Of a stretch of 46,311 bases of DNA, positions 1 to 7,978 are shown one piece after another (positions within the stretch are counted from its first letter, which is position 1; the number at the start of each line of letters is the position of its first letter). The stretch is from a bacterium. GTDB taxonomy: Bacteria; Bacillota_I; Bacilli_A; Izemoplasmatales; Hujiaoplasmataceae. The DNA is taken from contig JAUXXX010000080.1 of NCBI GenBank assembly GCA_030684695.1, forward strand, positions 1 through 46,311, read 5' to 3'. The notes below the pieces were generated by a model. It made no database searches. It saw only the letters and a list, made by a program, of their open reading frames with translations, and had not been told where the DNA came from. The translations under genes and the position numbers were made by a program.

Positions 1-65
1 TTAATATCTATCAAAAAACGGTGTCACTGTCCTTGAAGGAACTCAAGGAGGGACTAGACCAATGA
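1..65 (+). CDS. C-terminal tail of upstream gene, probably EcfA2 ATPase (partial)
   Basis: The third frame is open from the window edge and ends with TGA at 63-65, giving about 20 residues that end in LKELKEGLDQ. The stop overlaps the ecfT ATG in an ATGA junction, which implies translational coupling. In Bacillota the gene directly before ecfT is normally ecfA2, an ATP-binding subunit of the energy-coupling factor module. The identity rests on this position; the short tail carries no diagnostic motif. Confidence 0.55.
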   Translation, partial: NIYQKTVSLSLKELKEGLDQ

Positions 66-1036
66 AAAGTATCGTCATCGGACAATACATTCCTGGAACG
101 AGTTTTTTGTACAAGATTGACCCACGAACCAAAATGATTGCCATTTTGTTTTTACTTGTCTCCGTGTTTTTGTTAAAAGAGATATGGCAGTTGGTTGTTG
201 GGGCCCTCTTGGTAGTACTGATTTTTATGCTTGGTAAGTTATCCATCAAACGAATCATGCGTGGATTACGACCGATCATGATTTTGCTCATTTTTACGTT
301 TATCTTTCAATTGTTATTTAACCAAACAGGTAACCCTTTATTACCAGTTGAGTTCACCATCTTGACCATTTCACTTGTGAGTGTGGGTAGTGCTGTTGTA
401 TGGACGGTTCTATGGCGATTGATTCGGAAAGTGTTTCCTTATCGGTTTATCTTGTTACTGATTTATATCGCTGGACTCTATGCTATTTTTTACTATTTAG
501 GATATGGACCTTTGTTAGCTGACCGCGTTTATTTTCAAATCTACGACGAAGCGGTATTGATGAGTGTCTTTGTCATTATTCGTTTGATGATTGTCCTCAC
601 CTTATCGACATTACTAACGTTAACTACTAAACCAACAGACTTAACACAAGGAATGGAAAGTTTAATGCGTCCCTTAAAACTCATCGGTGTTCAATCCGAA
701 GAATTCGCCTTAATTATTTCCATTAGTCTACGTTATATTCCAACTATCTTGGATGAAGCTAATAAAATCATGCTTGCTCAGGCCTCTAGAGGAGCCGATT
801 TTTCAGAGGGAAAACTCAAAGACAAAATCAAACAAGTCATCTCGCTATTAGTCCCTATGTTTATTATCGCTTTTAAACGCAGTGAAGATTTAGCCGATGC
901 GATGGAATCTAGAAACTTCGTACCAGGAAAACCTCGAACTCGGATTCATGAATTACGATTTGGAAGATGGGACATTGTTACAGTTTGTTTTGTTGTCGTG
1001 GTATTTTCCCTTTCGTTAGGACTTCTATTATGGTAG
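62..1036 (+). CDS. ecfT: EcfT, transmembrane subunit of an energy-coupling factor transporter
   Basis: EcfT is the membrane scaffold that couples the EcfA ATPases to vitamin- or metal-binding S components. The 324-residue protein has the family start (GQYIPGTS, then HxLDPRTK-like YKIDPRTK), several hydrophobic segments, the LTLTTKPTDLTQGME region, and the two cytoplasmic coupling motifs, here SRG (residues 242-244) and SRN (283-285) where ARG is usual. It is about 55 residues longer than the typical 265. The extra length is a hydrophobic stretch near residues 107-150 that could add a membrane hairpin. AAGGAGGG lies about 9 nt before the ATG. The stop overlaps the truA start (ATGGTAG). The order ecfA2-ecfT-truA is conserved in Bacillota, although rplM-rpsI, which usually follow, lie 10 kb downstream here. 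Confidence 0.93.
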   Translation: MKSIVIGQYIPGTSFLYKIDPRTKMIAILFLLVSVFLLKEIWQLVVGALLVVLIFMLGKLSIKRIMRGLRPIMILLIFTFIFQLLFNQTGNPLLPVEFTILTISLVSVGSAVVWTVLWRLIRKVFPYRFILLLIYIAGLYAIFYYLGYGPLLADRVYFQIYDEAVLMSVFVIIRLMIVLTLSTLLTLTTKPTDLTQGMESLMRPLKLIGVQSEEFALIISISLRYIPTILDEANKIMLAQASRGADFSEGKLKDKIKQVISLLVPMFIIAFKRSEDLADAMESRNFVPGKPRTRIHELRFGRWDIVTVCFVVVVFSLSLGLLLW

Positions 1037-2016
1037 CCGAACCAACCATTTATCTACTTCAAGGAAATCGTTTTGCCGAAGACTTGGTAGTGGATGTAAA
1101 AAATGTGGGAGTGTTTACTGGGATTCAAGACTGTATGCAATACATCCAATCTTCTTTGTTGGATCAAGAGTTATTCGCGGATGTCTCGATTCCAAAAACG
1201 GACTATATCGCTTTGCAAAATAGTAAGTACCTTATTCGCCTCAAACGAAACAATGACTTCATCGACAAATTGATCATCCACTCACTCAAGGAAGAACTAC
1301 ACCGGGTTAAAATGGAAATTTCATATGACGGTAGTGATTTTTATGGGTTTCAGAAGCAATCGAGTCATCGGAGCATTCAAGGAGTATTGGAAACAGAAAT
1401 ATCATTAATCAATGGATATTTCACCAGTGTATCCGGTTCTTCAAGGACGGATGTGGGTGTGCACGCTCTTCATCAAGTCATTCATTTTGATACCGTTCAA
1501 ACCATGGATGAAGATCGCTGGAAAGTGGTCTTAAATCATTCTCTACCATCAGATCTCTATGTAAAAAACGTATCCTATGTAACAAATGATTTTCATGCAA
1601 GATATTCTGTGACCCAAAAAACGTATCGCTATGTATTGTATACAGGAGAGTACAACCCAATGCGACATAAGTATGCATGGTTTGTGGAACACCTAGACGA
1701 AGAATTATTGGAAAAAGTGTTGTCTGCTTTTGTTGGAACACATGATTTTACAAGTTTTGCGACCAAAGGAAAAGAAAATAAAATACGAACCATCTATGAA
1801 GTAGTGGTTCAAAAAGACCATTCTAGCATCTATATTGATATCACAGGTTCTGGCTTTTTACACCACATGGTTCGTTTAATCATTGGTACTGCTATTCGCG
1901 TAGTTCAAAAAGAATTGCCTTATTCCATGGAAGAGTTGTTATCCATGAAATCAAGAAAATATACCAACATCATCGCACCGAGTGCTGGCCTTTATTTAAA
2001 GAATGTCATTTATTAA
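1030..2016 (+). CDS. truA: tRNA pseudouridine(38-40) synthase TruA with N-terminal extension
   Basis: TruA isomerises uridines 38-40 of the tRNA anticodon arm to pseudouridine. The catalytic motif SSRTDVGVHAL is present, with the nucleophilic Asp near residue 141, as are the family start (KMEISYDGSDFYGFQ, from about residue 94) and the C-terminal GSGFLHHMVR. From the ATG at 1030, which overlaps the ecfT stop, the protein has 328 residues. TruA proteins usually have about 245-260 and begin directly at the ISYDG segment. The first ~90 residues therefore form an extra region of unknown function. No good ribosome binding site is seen before the internal ATG at about residue 95, so the long form is preferred. 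The open frame continues upstream to 967, but that part overlaps ecfT. Confidence 0.9.
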   Translation: MVAEPTIYLLQGNRFAEDLVVDVKNVGVFTGIQDCMQYIQSSLLDQELFADVSIPKTDYIALQNSKYLIRLKRNNDFIDKLIIHSLKEELHRVKMEISYDGSDFYGFQKQSSHRSIQGVLETEISLINGYFTSVSGSSRTDVGVHALHQVIHFDTVQTMDEDRWKVVLNHSLPSDLYVKNVSYVTNDFHARYSVTQKTYRYVLYTGEYNPMRHKYAWFVEHLDEELLEKVLSAFVGTHDFTSFATKGKENKIRTIYEVVVQKDHSSIYIDITGSGFLHHMVRLIIGTAIRVVQKELPYSMEELLSMKSRKYTNIIAPSAGLYLKNVIY

Positions 2017-2164
2017 TCCGCTGTCACCCCCTCTAAAAAATGGATATCCCCACTTACGAGGCAATAGCCATTACAGGAGCGTATCAAATGTAACATCGAT
2101 TGTGATTTCTTTGCTAAAAGTGAGTTCATTTTTTGTAAAATGAAATTATTCTTGAATGAAGCAC

Positions 2165-2193
2165 TTTTTATACCAAAAAATTGGTGGTATAAT
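2165..2193 (+). promoter_or_regulatory. Promoter for the DUF975 gene
   Basis: A perfect TATAAT lies at 2188-2193, with a weak T-rich -35 (TTTTTA) 17 nt upstream. It sits 31 nt before the start codon, in the 207-bp gap after truA. Nothing else was recognised in that gap. Confidence 0.55.
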
Positions 2194-2223
2194 GATACAA
2201 AATGAAAAAAAGGAGAATTGAGT

Positions 2224-2922
2224 ATGAAAGATAATTTGACGTATCGTGAAGAAGCAAAAAGTAAGATGATTGGAAAGTACGGACCGGTCATTTTAACTGG
2301 CCTTGTGTTATCAATTATTGTTGGAATTCCTCAAGGGCTCGCCACACAATTTCAACCAGTTTATGCGATTGATTGGGAGACGTTTGAACGAACATTAGTT
2401 GATCCAGGAACCCCCGGCTTGGTTAGCTTTTTCAATTTAATCAGTTTCGTTTTTTCAGCTATTGGTGGTTATACGTTGGTAAATATGTTTATCAAGATTG
2501 CTAATAATGATACTCCAAACATTGAGTCACAATTGTTGGTTGGTGTCAAAGAAAACCCAACACGAACTGTAGTCCATACATTTATTGTTAGTGTTTTTGT
2601 TTTTCTATGGGCACTTCTTCTAGTGATTCCCGGAATCATGGCTTCTTATAAGTATTCCATGGGAATATATCTACTAAACAAAAATTCCAATATCTCTGCG
2701 TATGAAGCACTAGACGAATCAAAAGGTTATATGATGGGGAACCGGATGCAATTATTCCTGCTGGATTTGAGTTATTTTTGGTGGTATTTACTCGGGATCT
2801 TTACTTTTGGAATATTATGGTTTTGGATCTTCCCAAAACATCAAACAGCAAGAGTTCTGTTCTACAATGATTTATATGTAGCTAAGAATCCAATTCCAGT
2901 AAACACTACACTTTTAGATTAG
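2224..2922 (+). CDS. DUF975 family integral membrane protein
   Basis: This 232-residue membrane protein has about five hydrophobic segments. The family hallmarks are VIPGIMASYKYSMGIYLL, then SAYEALDESKGYMMGNRMQLFLLDLSY, and a C-terminal A..LFYNDLY. DUF975 proteins are widespread in Bacillota; their function is not established. The ATG at 2224 is chosen because AGGAG sits 8 nt upstream; a TTG at 2218 would sit on that site. The gene has its own promoter and ends before a two-way terminator, so it is probably monocistronic. Confidence 0.8.
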   Translation: MKDNLTYREEAKSKMIGKYGPVILTGLVLSIIVGIPQGLATQFQPVYAIDWETFERTLVDPGTPGLVSFFNLISFVFSAIGGYTLVNMFIKIANNDTPNIESQLLVGVKENPTRTVVHTFIVSVFVFLWALLLVIPGIMASYKYSMGIYLLNKNSNISAYEALDESKGYMMGNRMQLFLLDLSYFWWYLLGIFTFGILWFWIFPKHQTARVLFYNDLYVAKNPIPVNTTLLD

Positions 2923-2972
2923 TAAGGAATCGATTTATTAGTAGAGTCTATTCTTTTAATTCAAAAGAAAAT

Positions 2973-3024
2973 AAAAGACGATCACGGCAACAAGAGGCAA
3001 CTCTTGATGGAGGATCGTCTTTTT
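2973..3024. terminator. Bidirectional terminator with nested hairpin
   Basis: An 11-bp perfect stem (AAAAGACGATC at 2973-2983, GATCGTCTTTT at 3013-3023) encloses a second hairpin (CAAGAG, GCAA loop, CTCTTG, 2991-3006). A and T runs flank the outer stem, so it can act in both directions between the converging DUF975 and metal-permease genes. Confidence 0.85.
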
Positions 3025-3074
3025 ATATGTAGTGATGCAGGTAGTTCGTGCCAGATTGAAGATTAAGGCATCAT

Positions 3075-3950
3075 TTATTCTAAGGTTGGGTTCACAATTT
3101 TCACTCGCTTACGAGTAACAATTCGCTTGATAAACGCTACGATAACTAGAACAATAATATTGATTGCGACAATCGAAGCTCCAGAAGGAATTCTCAAAGA
3201 ATACGCTCCCCACAATCCCAAAAAGACAGATAACTCCGAAAATAAGATACTAATGACCAAGGTGGAGCGATAACTCCAACCAACTTTCATCGCCGCTGCG
3301 ACAGGGATAATCATCATCGAGGAGACAAGCAATACGCCAGCAGCTTCTAGTAATACCGATACAGCAATCGACAATACTACGATAAAGGATATTTGAAACA
3401 AGGATAAGTTGATTCCTTGAAATTTTGCACTCGACTCATCGAATGAAACCGAGATGACTTGTTTTCCAAATAACAAAAATAATAGTAATACCATAAATAA
3501 GGTAATTCCAATTAAAACAATGTAGTAATTAGTAATCGTTAGAATAGAACCAAAAATATAGTTGTATAAAGACCCAGTACGTTTGGAAAGAGAAAAGAAG
3601 ATGGCAGACAACGCTGCGCCTAAACTCATTACAATCGGCATCGATATTTCTTTATAATTCTTGTAATATCTCCGGAATAGTTCAATTAACAAGCCACCAA
3701 TCACAGAGAAGACAATCCCCAGATACAGCGGTTTATCAAAAAAAGCAGACCATCCAATGGAAGCTAGAAATAAGCTTACAGATACCCCAACCAACGAGAA
3801 GTGACCCAAGGTATCGGCAATGAAAGATAATCTTCGTATGACGACAATCGATCCCATGAGTGGGGCTAACACGCCAAGTAATAATCCAGCAAGAAGTGCT
3901 CGTTGCATGAAGTCTTGAGTAAACAAATCGGTAAAGAAAGAAAGCATCAT
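3075..3950 (-). CDS. Metal ABC transporter permease (ABC-3 family, ZnuB/MntB-like)
   Basis: This 291-residue polytopic protein of the ABC-3 permease family would form the membrane channel of a zinc or manganese importer. Support: the N-terminal LLAGLLLGVLAPLMGSIVV, the RRLSFIADTLGHFSLVGVS segment (a family signature), and about eight hydrophobic helices. Its ATG overlaps the TGA of the ATPase gene by 4 nt (ATGA), so the two are co-translated. The substrate cannot be read from the sequence; zinc and manganese are both possible. A second in-frame ATG follows immediately. No substrate-binding lipoprotein gene lies next to it. Confidence 0.9.
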   Translation of the reverse strand: MMLSFFTDLFTQDFMQRALLAGLLLGVLAPLMGSIVVIRRLSFIADTLGHFSLVGVSVSLFLASIGWSAFFDKPLYLGIVFSVIGGLLIELFRRYYKNYKEISMPIVMSLGAALSAIFFSLSKRTGSLYNYIFGSILTITNYYIVLIGITLFMVLLLFLLFGKQVISVSFDESSAKFQGINLSLFQISFIVVLSIAVSVLLEAAGVLLVSSMMIIPVAAAMKVGWSYRSTLVISILFSELSVFLGLWGAYSLRIPSGASIVAINIIVLVIVAFIKRIVTRKRVKIVNPTLE

Positions 3951-4624
3951 TTCGCTTCACCTTCCTTATGTGGAAAGTACTCCGTTTTTGTTTGGAACGA
4001 ATAGTCCGATTCAGAATCTACCGTGAGTATGTGTGTAAAATCCAATGTTTCAACTACATCATCATGACTAATTAAAATGATGTTCACTCCAGCTGCATGT
4101 AGTTCATTGACTGCTTTATAAAAATACGTAACATTTTCTTGGTCAATGGAAGCAGTAGGTTCATCAAGAATTAATAGTTCAGGGTTATTGAGCATTGCCC
4201 GAACAATAAAGACACGTTGTAACTGCCCTCCGGATAGATTATTAATGTTTTCATTCAGTAAAGGCAATATTCCCATACGATCAAGAAGTTTTAGTTTTTC
4301 ACTACTATCTTTTCGCTTTACCTGAGATACACTTAATATTTCATTGACTGTTATTGGAAACTCATAGTTAAAATCTTCAAAGCGTTGAGCTACATATCCG
4401 ATGGTAGGCCATTTTTTGAACCCAACAATATCTTCATGGTTATAAAAAATCATTCCGCTTTTCACAGGGTTCATTCCCAGTAGACATTTAATCAATGTCG
4501 ATTTACCGGAACCGTTTTTTCCTTGAATGACGAGAAAGTCGCCATTGTTCAAGGAAAACGACATATTCCGAATGACTATTCGATGCCCATAGGCAAAAGA
4601 TAAATTCACGAGATCGATTCGCAT
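3947..4624 (-). CDS. Metal ABC transporter ATP-binding protein (ZnuC/MntA-like)
   Basis: This 225-residue ATPase has Walker A GKNGSGKST, Q-loop VAQRF, signature NLSGGQLQRV, Walker B LLILDEPTAS and H-loop ISHDD. It would energise the permease encoded directly downstream. The ATG at 4624 (MRIDLVNL) is chosen because AGAAGGA and GGTG precede it. An in-frame ATG at 4645 would use codons that form that same ribosome binding site. The gap to the divergent tmk gene holds an 8-bp tandem repeat, ACTAATAA twice (4662-4677), which could be part of an operator. Confidence 0.9.
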   Translation of the reverse strand: MRIDLVNLSFAYGHRIVIRNMSFSLNNGDFLVIQGKNGSGKSTLIKCLLGMNPVKSGMIFYNHEDIVGFKKWPTIGYVAQRFEDFNYEFPITVNEILSVSQVKRKDSSEKLKLLDRMGILPLLNENINNLSGGQLQRVFIVRAMLNNPELLILDEPTASIDQENVTYFYKAVNELHAAGVNIILISHDDVVETLDFTHILTVDSESDYSFQTKTEYFPHKEGEAK

Positions 4625-4739
4625 GTTTTCACCATTCCTTCTCATTCATTCTATCATATGGACTAATAAACTAATAACATTTTTATACAAAAAGAGCGTC
4701 TCTTGTGAGATAATAGTATAATATAAAGCAGGTGAAAGA

Positions 4740-5375
4740 ATGGCAGGATTATTTGTTTCGTTTGAAGGAACCGAAGGTTCTGGAAAAACATCCGTGATTA
4801 AAGAAGTCGTTGCGCATTTTCAGAAACAAGGCAAACAGGTTGTTGTGACTAGAGAGCCTGGTGGTTCGCGTATTTCTGAAAAGATTCGCACTATTATCCT
4901 CGATAAATCGCATACCGAAATGGATGCTAGATGCGAGGCTCTTTTGTTCGCGGCATCGAGAAGACAACACCTAGTTGAAACCATAAACCCCGCTTTACAA
5001 CTTGGCAAATTAGTTCTTTGTGATCGCTTTGTGGATAGTTCGCTGGTGTATCAAGGGATTGCTCGAGGACTAGGATTTGATGAAGTACTCGAAATAAATA
5101 AGTATGCCATTGAAGATACTTTTCCCAATCTCACCATATTTGTTAATGTTCGACCTGAAGTCGGGTTGGCACGGGTATTTGCATCCAATTTACGCGAAGT
5201 CAATCGGTTGGATTTAGAACAACTGAATTTTCATCAACGCATTTATGATGGTTATTTGGAATTGATTCAGCTTTTCCCACATCGAATCAAGAATGTCGTT
5301 GGCGAACGGAGCATCAAAGAAGTAGTACAAGACGTGATTTTATTGATTGAACAAGCGTGGGCGACTCATGAGTGA
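4740..5375 (+). CDS. tmk: Thymidylate kinase
   Basis: Phosphorylates dTMP to dTDP in the cytoplasm for DNA synthesis. The 211-residue protein has the P-loop GTEGSGKT (residues 10-17), the dTMP-binding TREPGGSRISEKIR, the DR motif in LCDRFVDSSLVYQG, and the usual family length. AGGTGA precedes the ATG, and a TATAAT at 4717-4722 could be its -10 box, although no good -35 is visible. It is the first gene of a long operon. In B. subtilis tmk is followed by yaaQ and yaaR before holB; both are absent here, and tmk overlaps holB by 8 nt. Confidence 0.95.
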   Translation: MAGLFVSFEGTEGSGKTSVIKEVVAHFQKQGKQVVVTREPGGSRISEKIRTIILDKSHTEMDARCEALLFAASRRQHLVETINPALQLGKLVLCDRFVDSSLVYQGIARGLGFDEVLEINKYAIEDTFPNLTIFVNVRPEVGLARVFASNLREVNRLDLEQLNFHQRIYDGYLELIQLFPHRIKNVVGERSIKEVVQDVILLIEQAWATHE

Positions 5376-6381
5376 GTTAACTTGGAACCATTTATCCATT
5401 CTTCAAAAAGAAGTCTTTACTATTCTTGAAAATAGTTTTTCTCAAAACAGATTGAGTCACGCTTATTTGTTTGAAGGCTATCGAGGAACGAAAAAAAAAG
5501 CTACCGCTGAATTGTTTGCAATGCGGCTTCTTTGTCTTCATCCTAAGATTGAATCTCGCCCATGTGGAATGTGTCCGTCTTGCAAAAACGCAAGCGAAGA
5601 TGTGCATCCCAATTTGTTTTGGATTCGTCCAGATGGTGAAACCATCAAAAAAGACCAAATGAAAAAGATTTTAGCTGAGTTTTCGAAGACAGCACTCTTA
5701 CATCAACCCCGTATTTGTGTCATTGTCGATGCTCACAAAATGAATACCGAATCTGCAAATACCATGCTAAAATTTATGGAAGAACCCACCGCAGATGCTT
5801 ACTTTGTTTTAATTACTGAACAAGTGGATGCGATGATTAAGACGATTTTATCCCGAACTCAAGTCTTGCATTTTAAACCCATTGCTAGACAAATATTAAC
5901 CAAAGAATTACGAGCAATCGGGGTTTCTGAACGGCTTTGTTTGTTAATCCCGGAATATACCAACGACTTTGATTCTGCAGTGGAATTGGCGAATCATCCA
6001 ATGTATATCGAGATGGTTGATTTTGCCAACACGTTATACATCAAAGCATTGGCTAAGAAAGAGTCCCTTCTTTTATTATCAAAATCAAAAAAGGAACTCA
6101 TTTTGTCTTCCAACGAGACATTTGATTTCTTTATTACGATGTTACTTGTGCTTCAAAAAGATGTCTATCATATGAAAAAGCACTTACCGTCCTTGGTGGT
6201 GGATACGATTGATATTGAATTGATTACACAACTTGCAAAAAGGAGTTCTCAATCGATGATTGAAGAACTTCTCCAACAAATGCTTGAATTGAAATCAAGA
6301 CTACGCTATCATATCAATCAATCTCTTGCCTTCGATAATCTAATCATGCATTTAGAAAGAGGATTACAATATGGAATATAA
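5368..6381 (+). CDS. holB: DNA polymerase III delta' subunit
   Basis: Delta' is part of the clamp loader that places the sliding clamp on DNA. The 337-residue protein has an AAA+ domain with the four-cysteine zinc module (C..HP.....CGMCPSC), LMKFMEEPTADAYF-type sensor sequence and the SRT arginine-finger motif (ILSRTQVLHF). The Walker A position reads GYRGTKKKA. It lacks the GxGKT core, as expected for a delta' that does not hydrolyse ATP. The ATG at 5368 (MSELTWNHL) lies inside the tmk end. An upstream in-frame start at 5347 is deeper in tmk and less likely. The 3' end overlaps ricT by 11 nt. Confidence 0.9.
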   Translation: MSELTWNHLSILQKEVFTILENSFSQNRLSHAYLFEGYRGTKKKATAELFAMRLLCLHPKIESRPCGMCPSCKNASEDVHPNLFWIRPDGETIKKDQMKKILAEFSKTALLHQPRICVIVDAHKMNTESANTMLKFMEEPTADAYFVLITEQVDAMIKTILSRTQVLHFKPIARQILTKELRAIGVSERLCLLIPEYTNDFDSAVELANHPMYIEMVDFANTLYIKALAKKESLLLLSKSKKELILSSNETFDFFITMLLVLQKDVYHMKKHLPSLVVDTIDIELITQLAKRSSQSMIEELLQQMLELKSRLRYHINQSLAFDNLIMHLERGLQYGI

Positions 6382-7231
6382 CGTTGTTCCAATCCAGTTT
6401 GCTCGACTGGGGAAACAATATTACTTTGATGCAGTTCATTTTGATGTAAAGCAAGGGGACAAAGTCGTGGTAGAAACCATTCGCGGTCTTGAACTTGGCT
6501 TTGCCATGAAACCTCCGTTTATGATTGATGAAAAAGAATTGGTTTCACCTTTAAAACCAATCATACGTGTTGCGACTAGTGAAGATTATGAAGCGTATTT
6601 GTCTCATAAAGCAGAAGAGCCTGAAGCGCTAAAAAAATGTGCAAATGTCGTTCGAAAAAGCAATCTTGAAATGAAATTATTGCAATGTGAATATACCTTG
6701 GACAAACAAAAATTAATCGTTTATTTTACTGCAGAAGGTCGCATTGATTTCCGTGATTTGGTGAAAGATTTAGCGAATATTTTCCGAGTTCGAATTGAGC
6801 TTCGTCAAGTCGGTGCTAGAGATGGTGCTAGAGTACTTGGAGGAATTGGACCTTGTGGATTGTTAACGTGTTGCACTACCTTTTTAGGGGAGTTTGAAAC
6901 AGTGTCGATTCGTATGGCTAAAAACCAAAATTTATCTTTAAATCCCACTAATATTTCAGGGCTATGCGGAAAACTACTGTGTTGCATCCAATACGAAGAT
7001 GAAAACTATAAAGAATATCGTAAAACCATGCCTAAACAAGATTCTTTGGTTTCAACTCCTGACGGAAAAGGAAAAGTGGTTCAACTTAACTTTTTAAACC
7101 AAGAAGTGAAAGTTCAATTTCCAGGAATGGGCTCAAAAGTCTACAAAGTTTCTGAAATTCAATTTGCAAGAGCAGCACAAGAAGAAGACTTAAACGGCAG
7201 CCCCAAAGAATTGAAAGCATTGGAAGGATAA
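6371..7231 (+). CDS. ricT: RicT (YaaT/PSP1 domain) iron-sulfur regulatory protein
   Basis: A 286-residue PSP1-family protein. Its core (GARDGARVLGGIGPCGLLTCC ... GLCGKLLCC) carries Cys 162, 167, 168, 199, 204 and 205, matching the cysteine-rich region of RicT. In B. subtilis, RicT works with RicA and RicF in a [4Fe-4S] complex that promotes RNase Y-dependent mRNA maturation. Neither partner gene is in this window. The position after holB is conserved. GAGG lies 8 nt before the ATG. The next gene in Bacillus, the replication regulator yabA, is missing, and yabB follows after 2 nt. Confidence 0.92.
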   Translation: MEYNVVPIQFARLGKQYYFDAVHFDVKQGDKVVVETIRGLELGFAMKPPFMIDEKELVSPLKPIIRVATSEDYEAYLSHKAEEPEALKKCANVVRKSNLEMKLLQCEYTLDKQKLIVYFTAEGRIDFRDLVKDLANIFRVRIELRQVGARDGARVLGGIGPCGLLTCCTTFLGEFETVSIRMAKNQNLSLNPTNISGLCGKLLCCIQYEDENYKEYRKTMPKQDSLVSTPDGKGKVVQLNFLNQEVKVQFPGMGSKVYKVSEIQFARAAQEEDLNGSPKELKALEG

Positions 7232-7233
7232 TC

Positions 7234-7977
7234 ATGTCCAAGGAAGCGATTCATCAATTGTTTGGGTATGAAGGGATACAAATTATCCAACGCGAGGACA
7301 TTCTCGCGTTTTCGGTTGATTCTTTACTGCTTGCTGATTTTGTGAATATTCCGAAACGAGTAACATCGATTGTTGATTTTGGGACCGGAAATGCACCGAT
7401 ACCATTATACTTATCTTTAAAGACAAAGAAACCAATTCTTGGATTTGAAATTCAAGAAGAAAGTGTTGATTTGGCCAAAAGAAGCGTTGCATTAAATCAT
7501 CTAGAACATCAAATTACGATACTTCAAGCGGATATTCGCTTGTTACATGAACAATACCCAGCCAGTGCCTTTGATTTGATTGTATCCAATCCACCTTTCT
7601 TTAAAGTCAAAGAGACTTCACCATTGAATGATTCTCATCAAAAATCACTGGCAAGACATGAGATAACCATAGATTTAGCTACCTTGATTCAACAAGCAAA
7701 GCGTTTGTTATCTACTGGGGGAATCTTTTGTATGATTCACCGTGTGGATCGTCTTCAAGAAATATTTAGGCTGATGGACCGCTTTGCATTTGCCATCAAA
7801 CGCTTAAAGTTTGTCTATCCCAAAGTGGGCCAAGACGCTGTGATGGTTTTGATAGAAGCCAGAAACAATGGATCCATTGTAGGTTTGCGATTAGAACCTC
7901 CCCTCTATATCAGTGATGAGCAAGGAAATTATACAGAAACGATGCGAGCAATCCATCTTTTTGGAAAGCAGGAGTAA
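7234..7977 (+). CDS. yabB: tRNA1(Val) (adenine37-N6)-methyltransferase-like protein (YabB/TrmN6)
   Basis: A 247-residue class I SAM-dependent methyltransferase. Motif I appears as VDFGTGNAPIPLYL, and the amino-methylating tetrapeptide as SNPPFF. E. coli TrmN6 methylates A37 of tRNA-Val; the same substrate is an inference here. The AGGATAAT stretch around the ricT stop provides the ribosome binding site. The position between ricT and rsmI matches B. subtilis yabB. The small yazA gene that usually lies between yabB and rsmI is absent. Confidence 0.85.
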   Translation: MSKEAIHQLFGYEGIQIIQREDILAFSVDSLLLADFVNIPKRVTSIVDFGTGNAPIPLYLSLKTKKPILGFEIQEESVDLAKRSVALNHLEHQITILQADIRLLHEQYPASAFDLIVSNPPFFKVKETSPLNDSHQKSLARHEITIDLATLIQQAKRLLSTGGIFCMIHRVDRLQEIFRLMDRFAFAIKRLKFVYPKVGQDAVMVLIEARNNGSIVGLRLEPPLYISDEQGNYTETMRAIHLFGKQE

Positions 7978-7978
7978 G

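Noticed and set aside
2013-2291. Minus-strand open frame of 92 codons after truA
   Set aside because: It overlaps the start of the DUF975 gene and its promoter, has no ribosome binding site at any of its ATG codons, and matches nothing recognisable. The part from about 2130 down looks somewhat protein-like but is too short to support.
5368-6381. Loss of Walker A in HolB as a sign of a pseudogene
   Set aside because: Delta' subunits commonly lack a functional P-loop; the zinc module, SRT motif and full length are intact.
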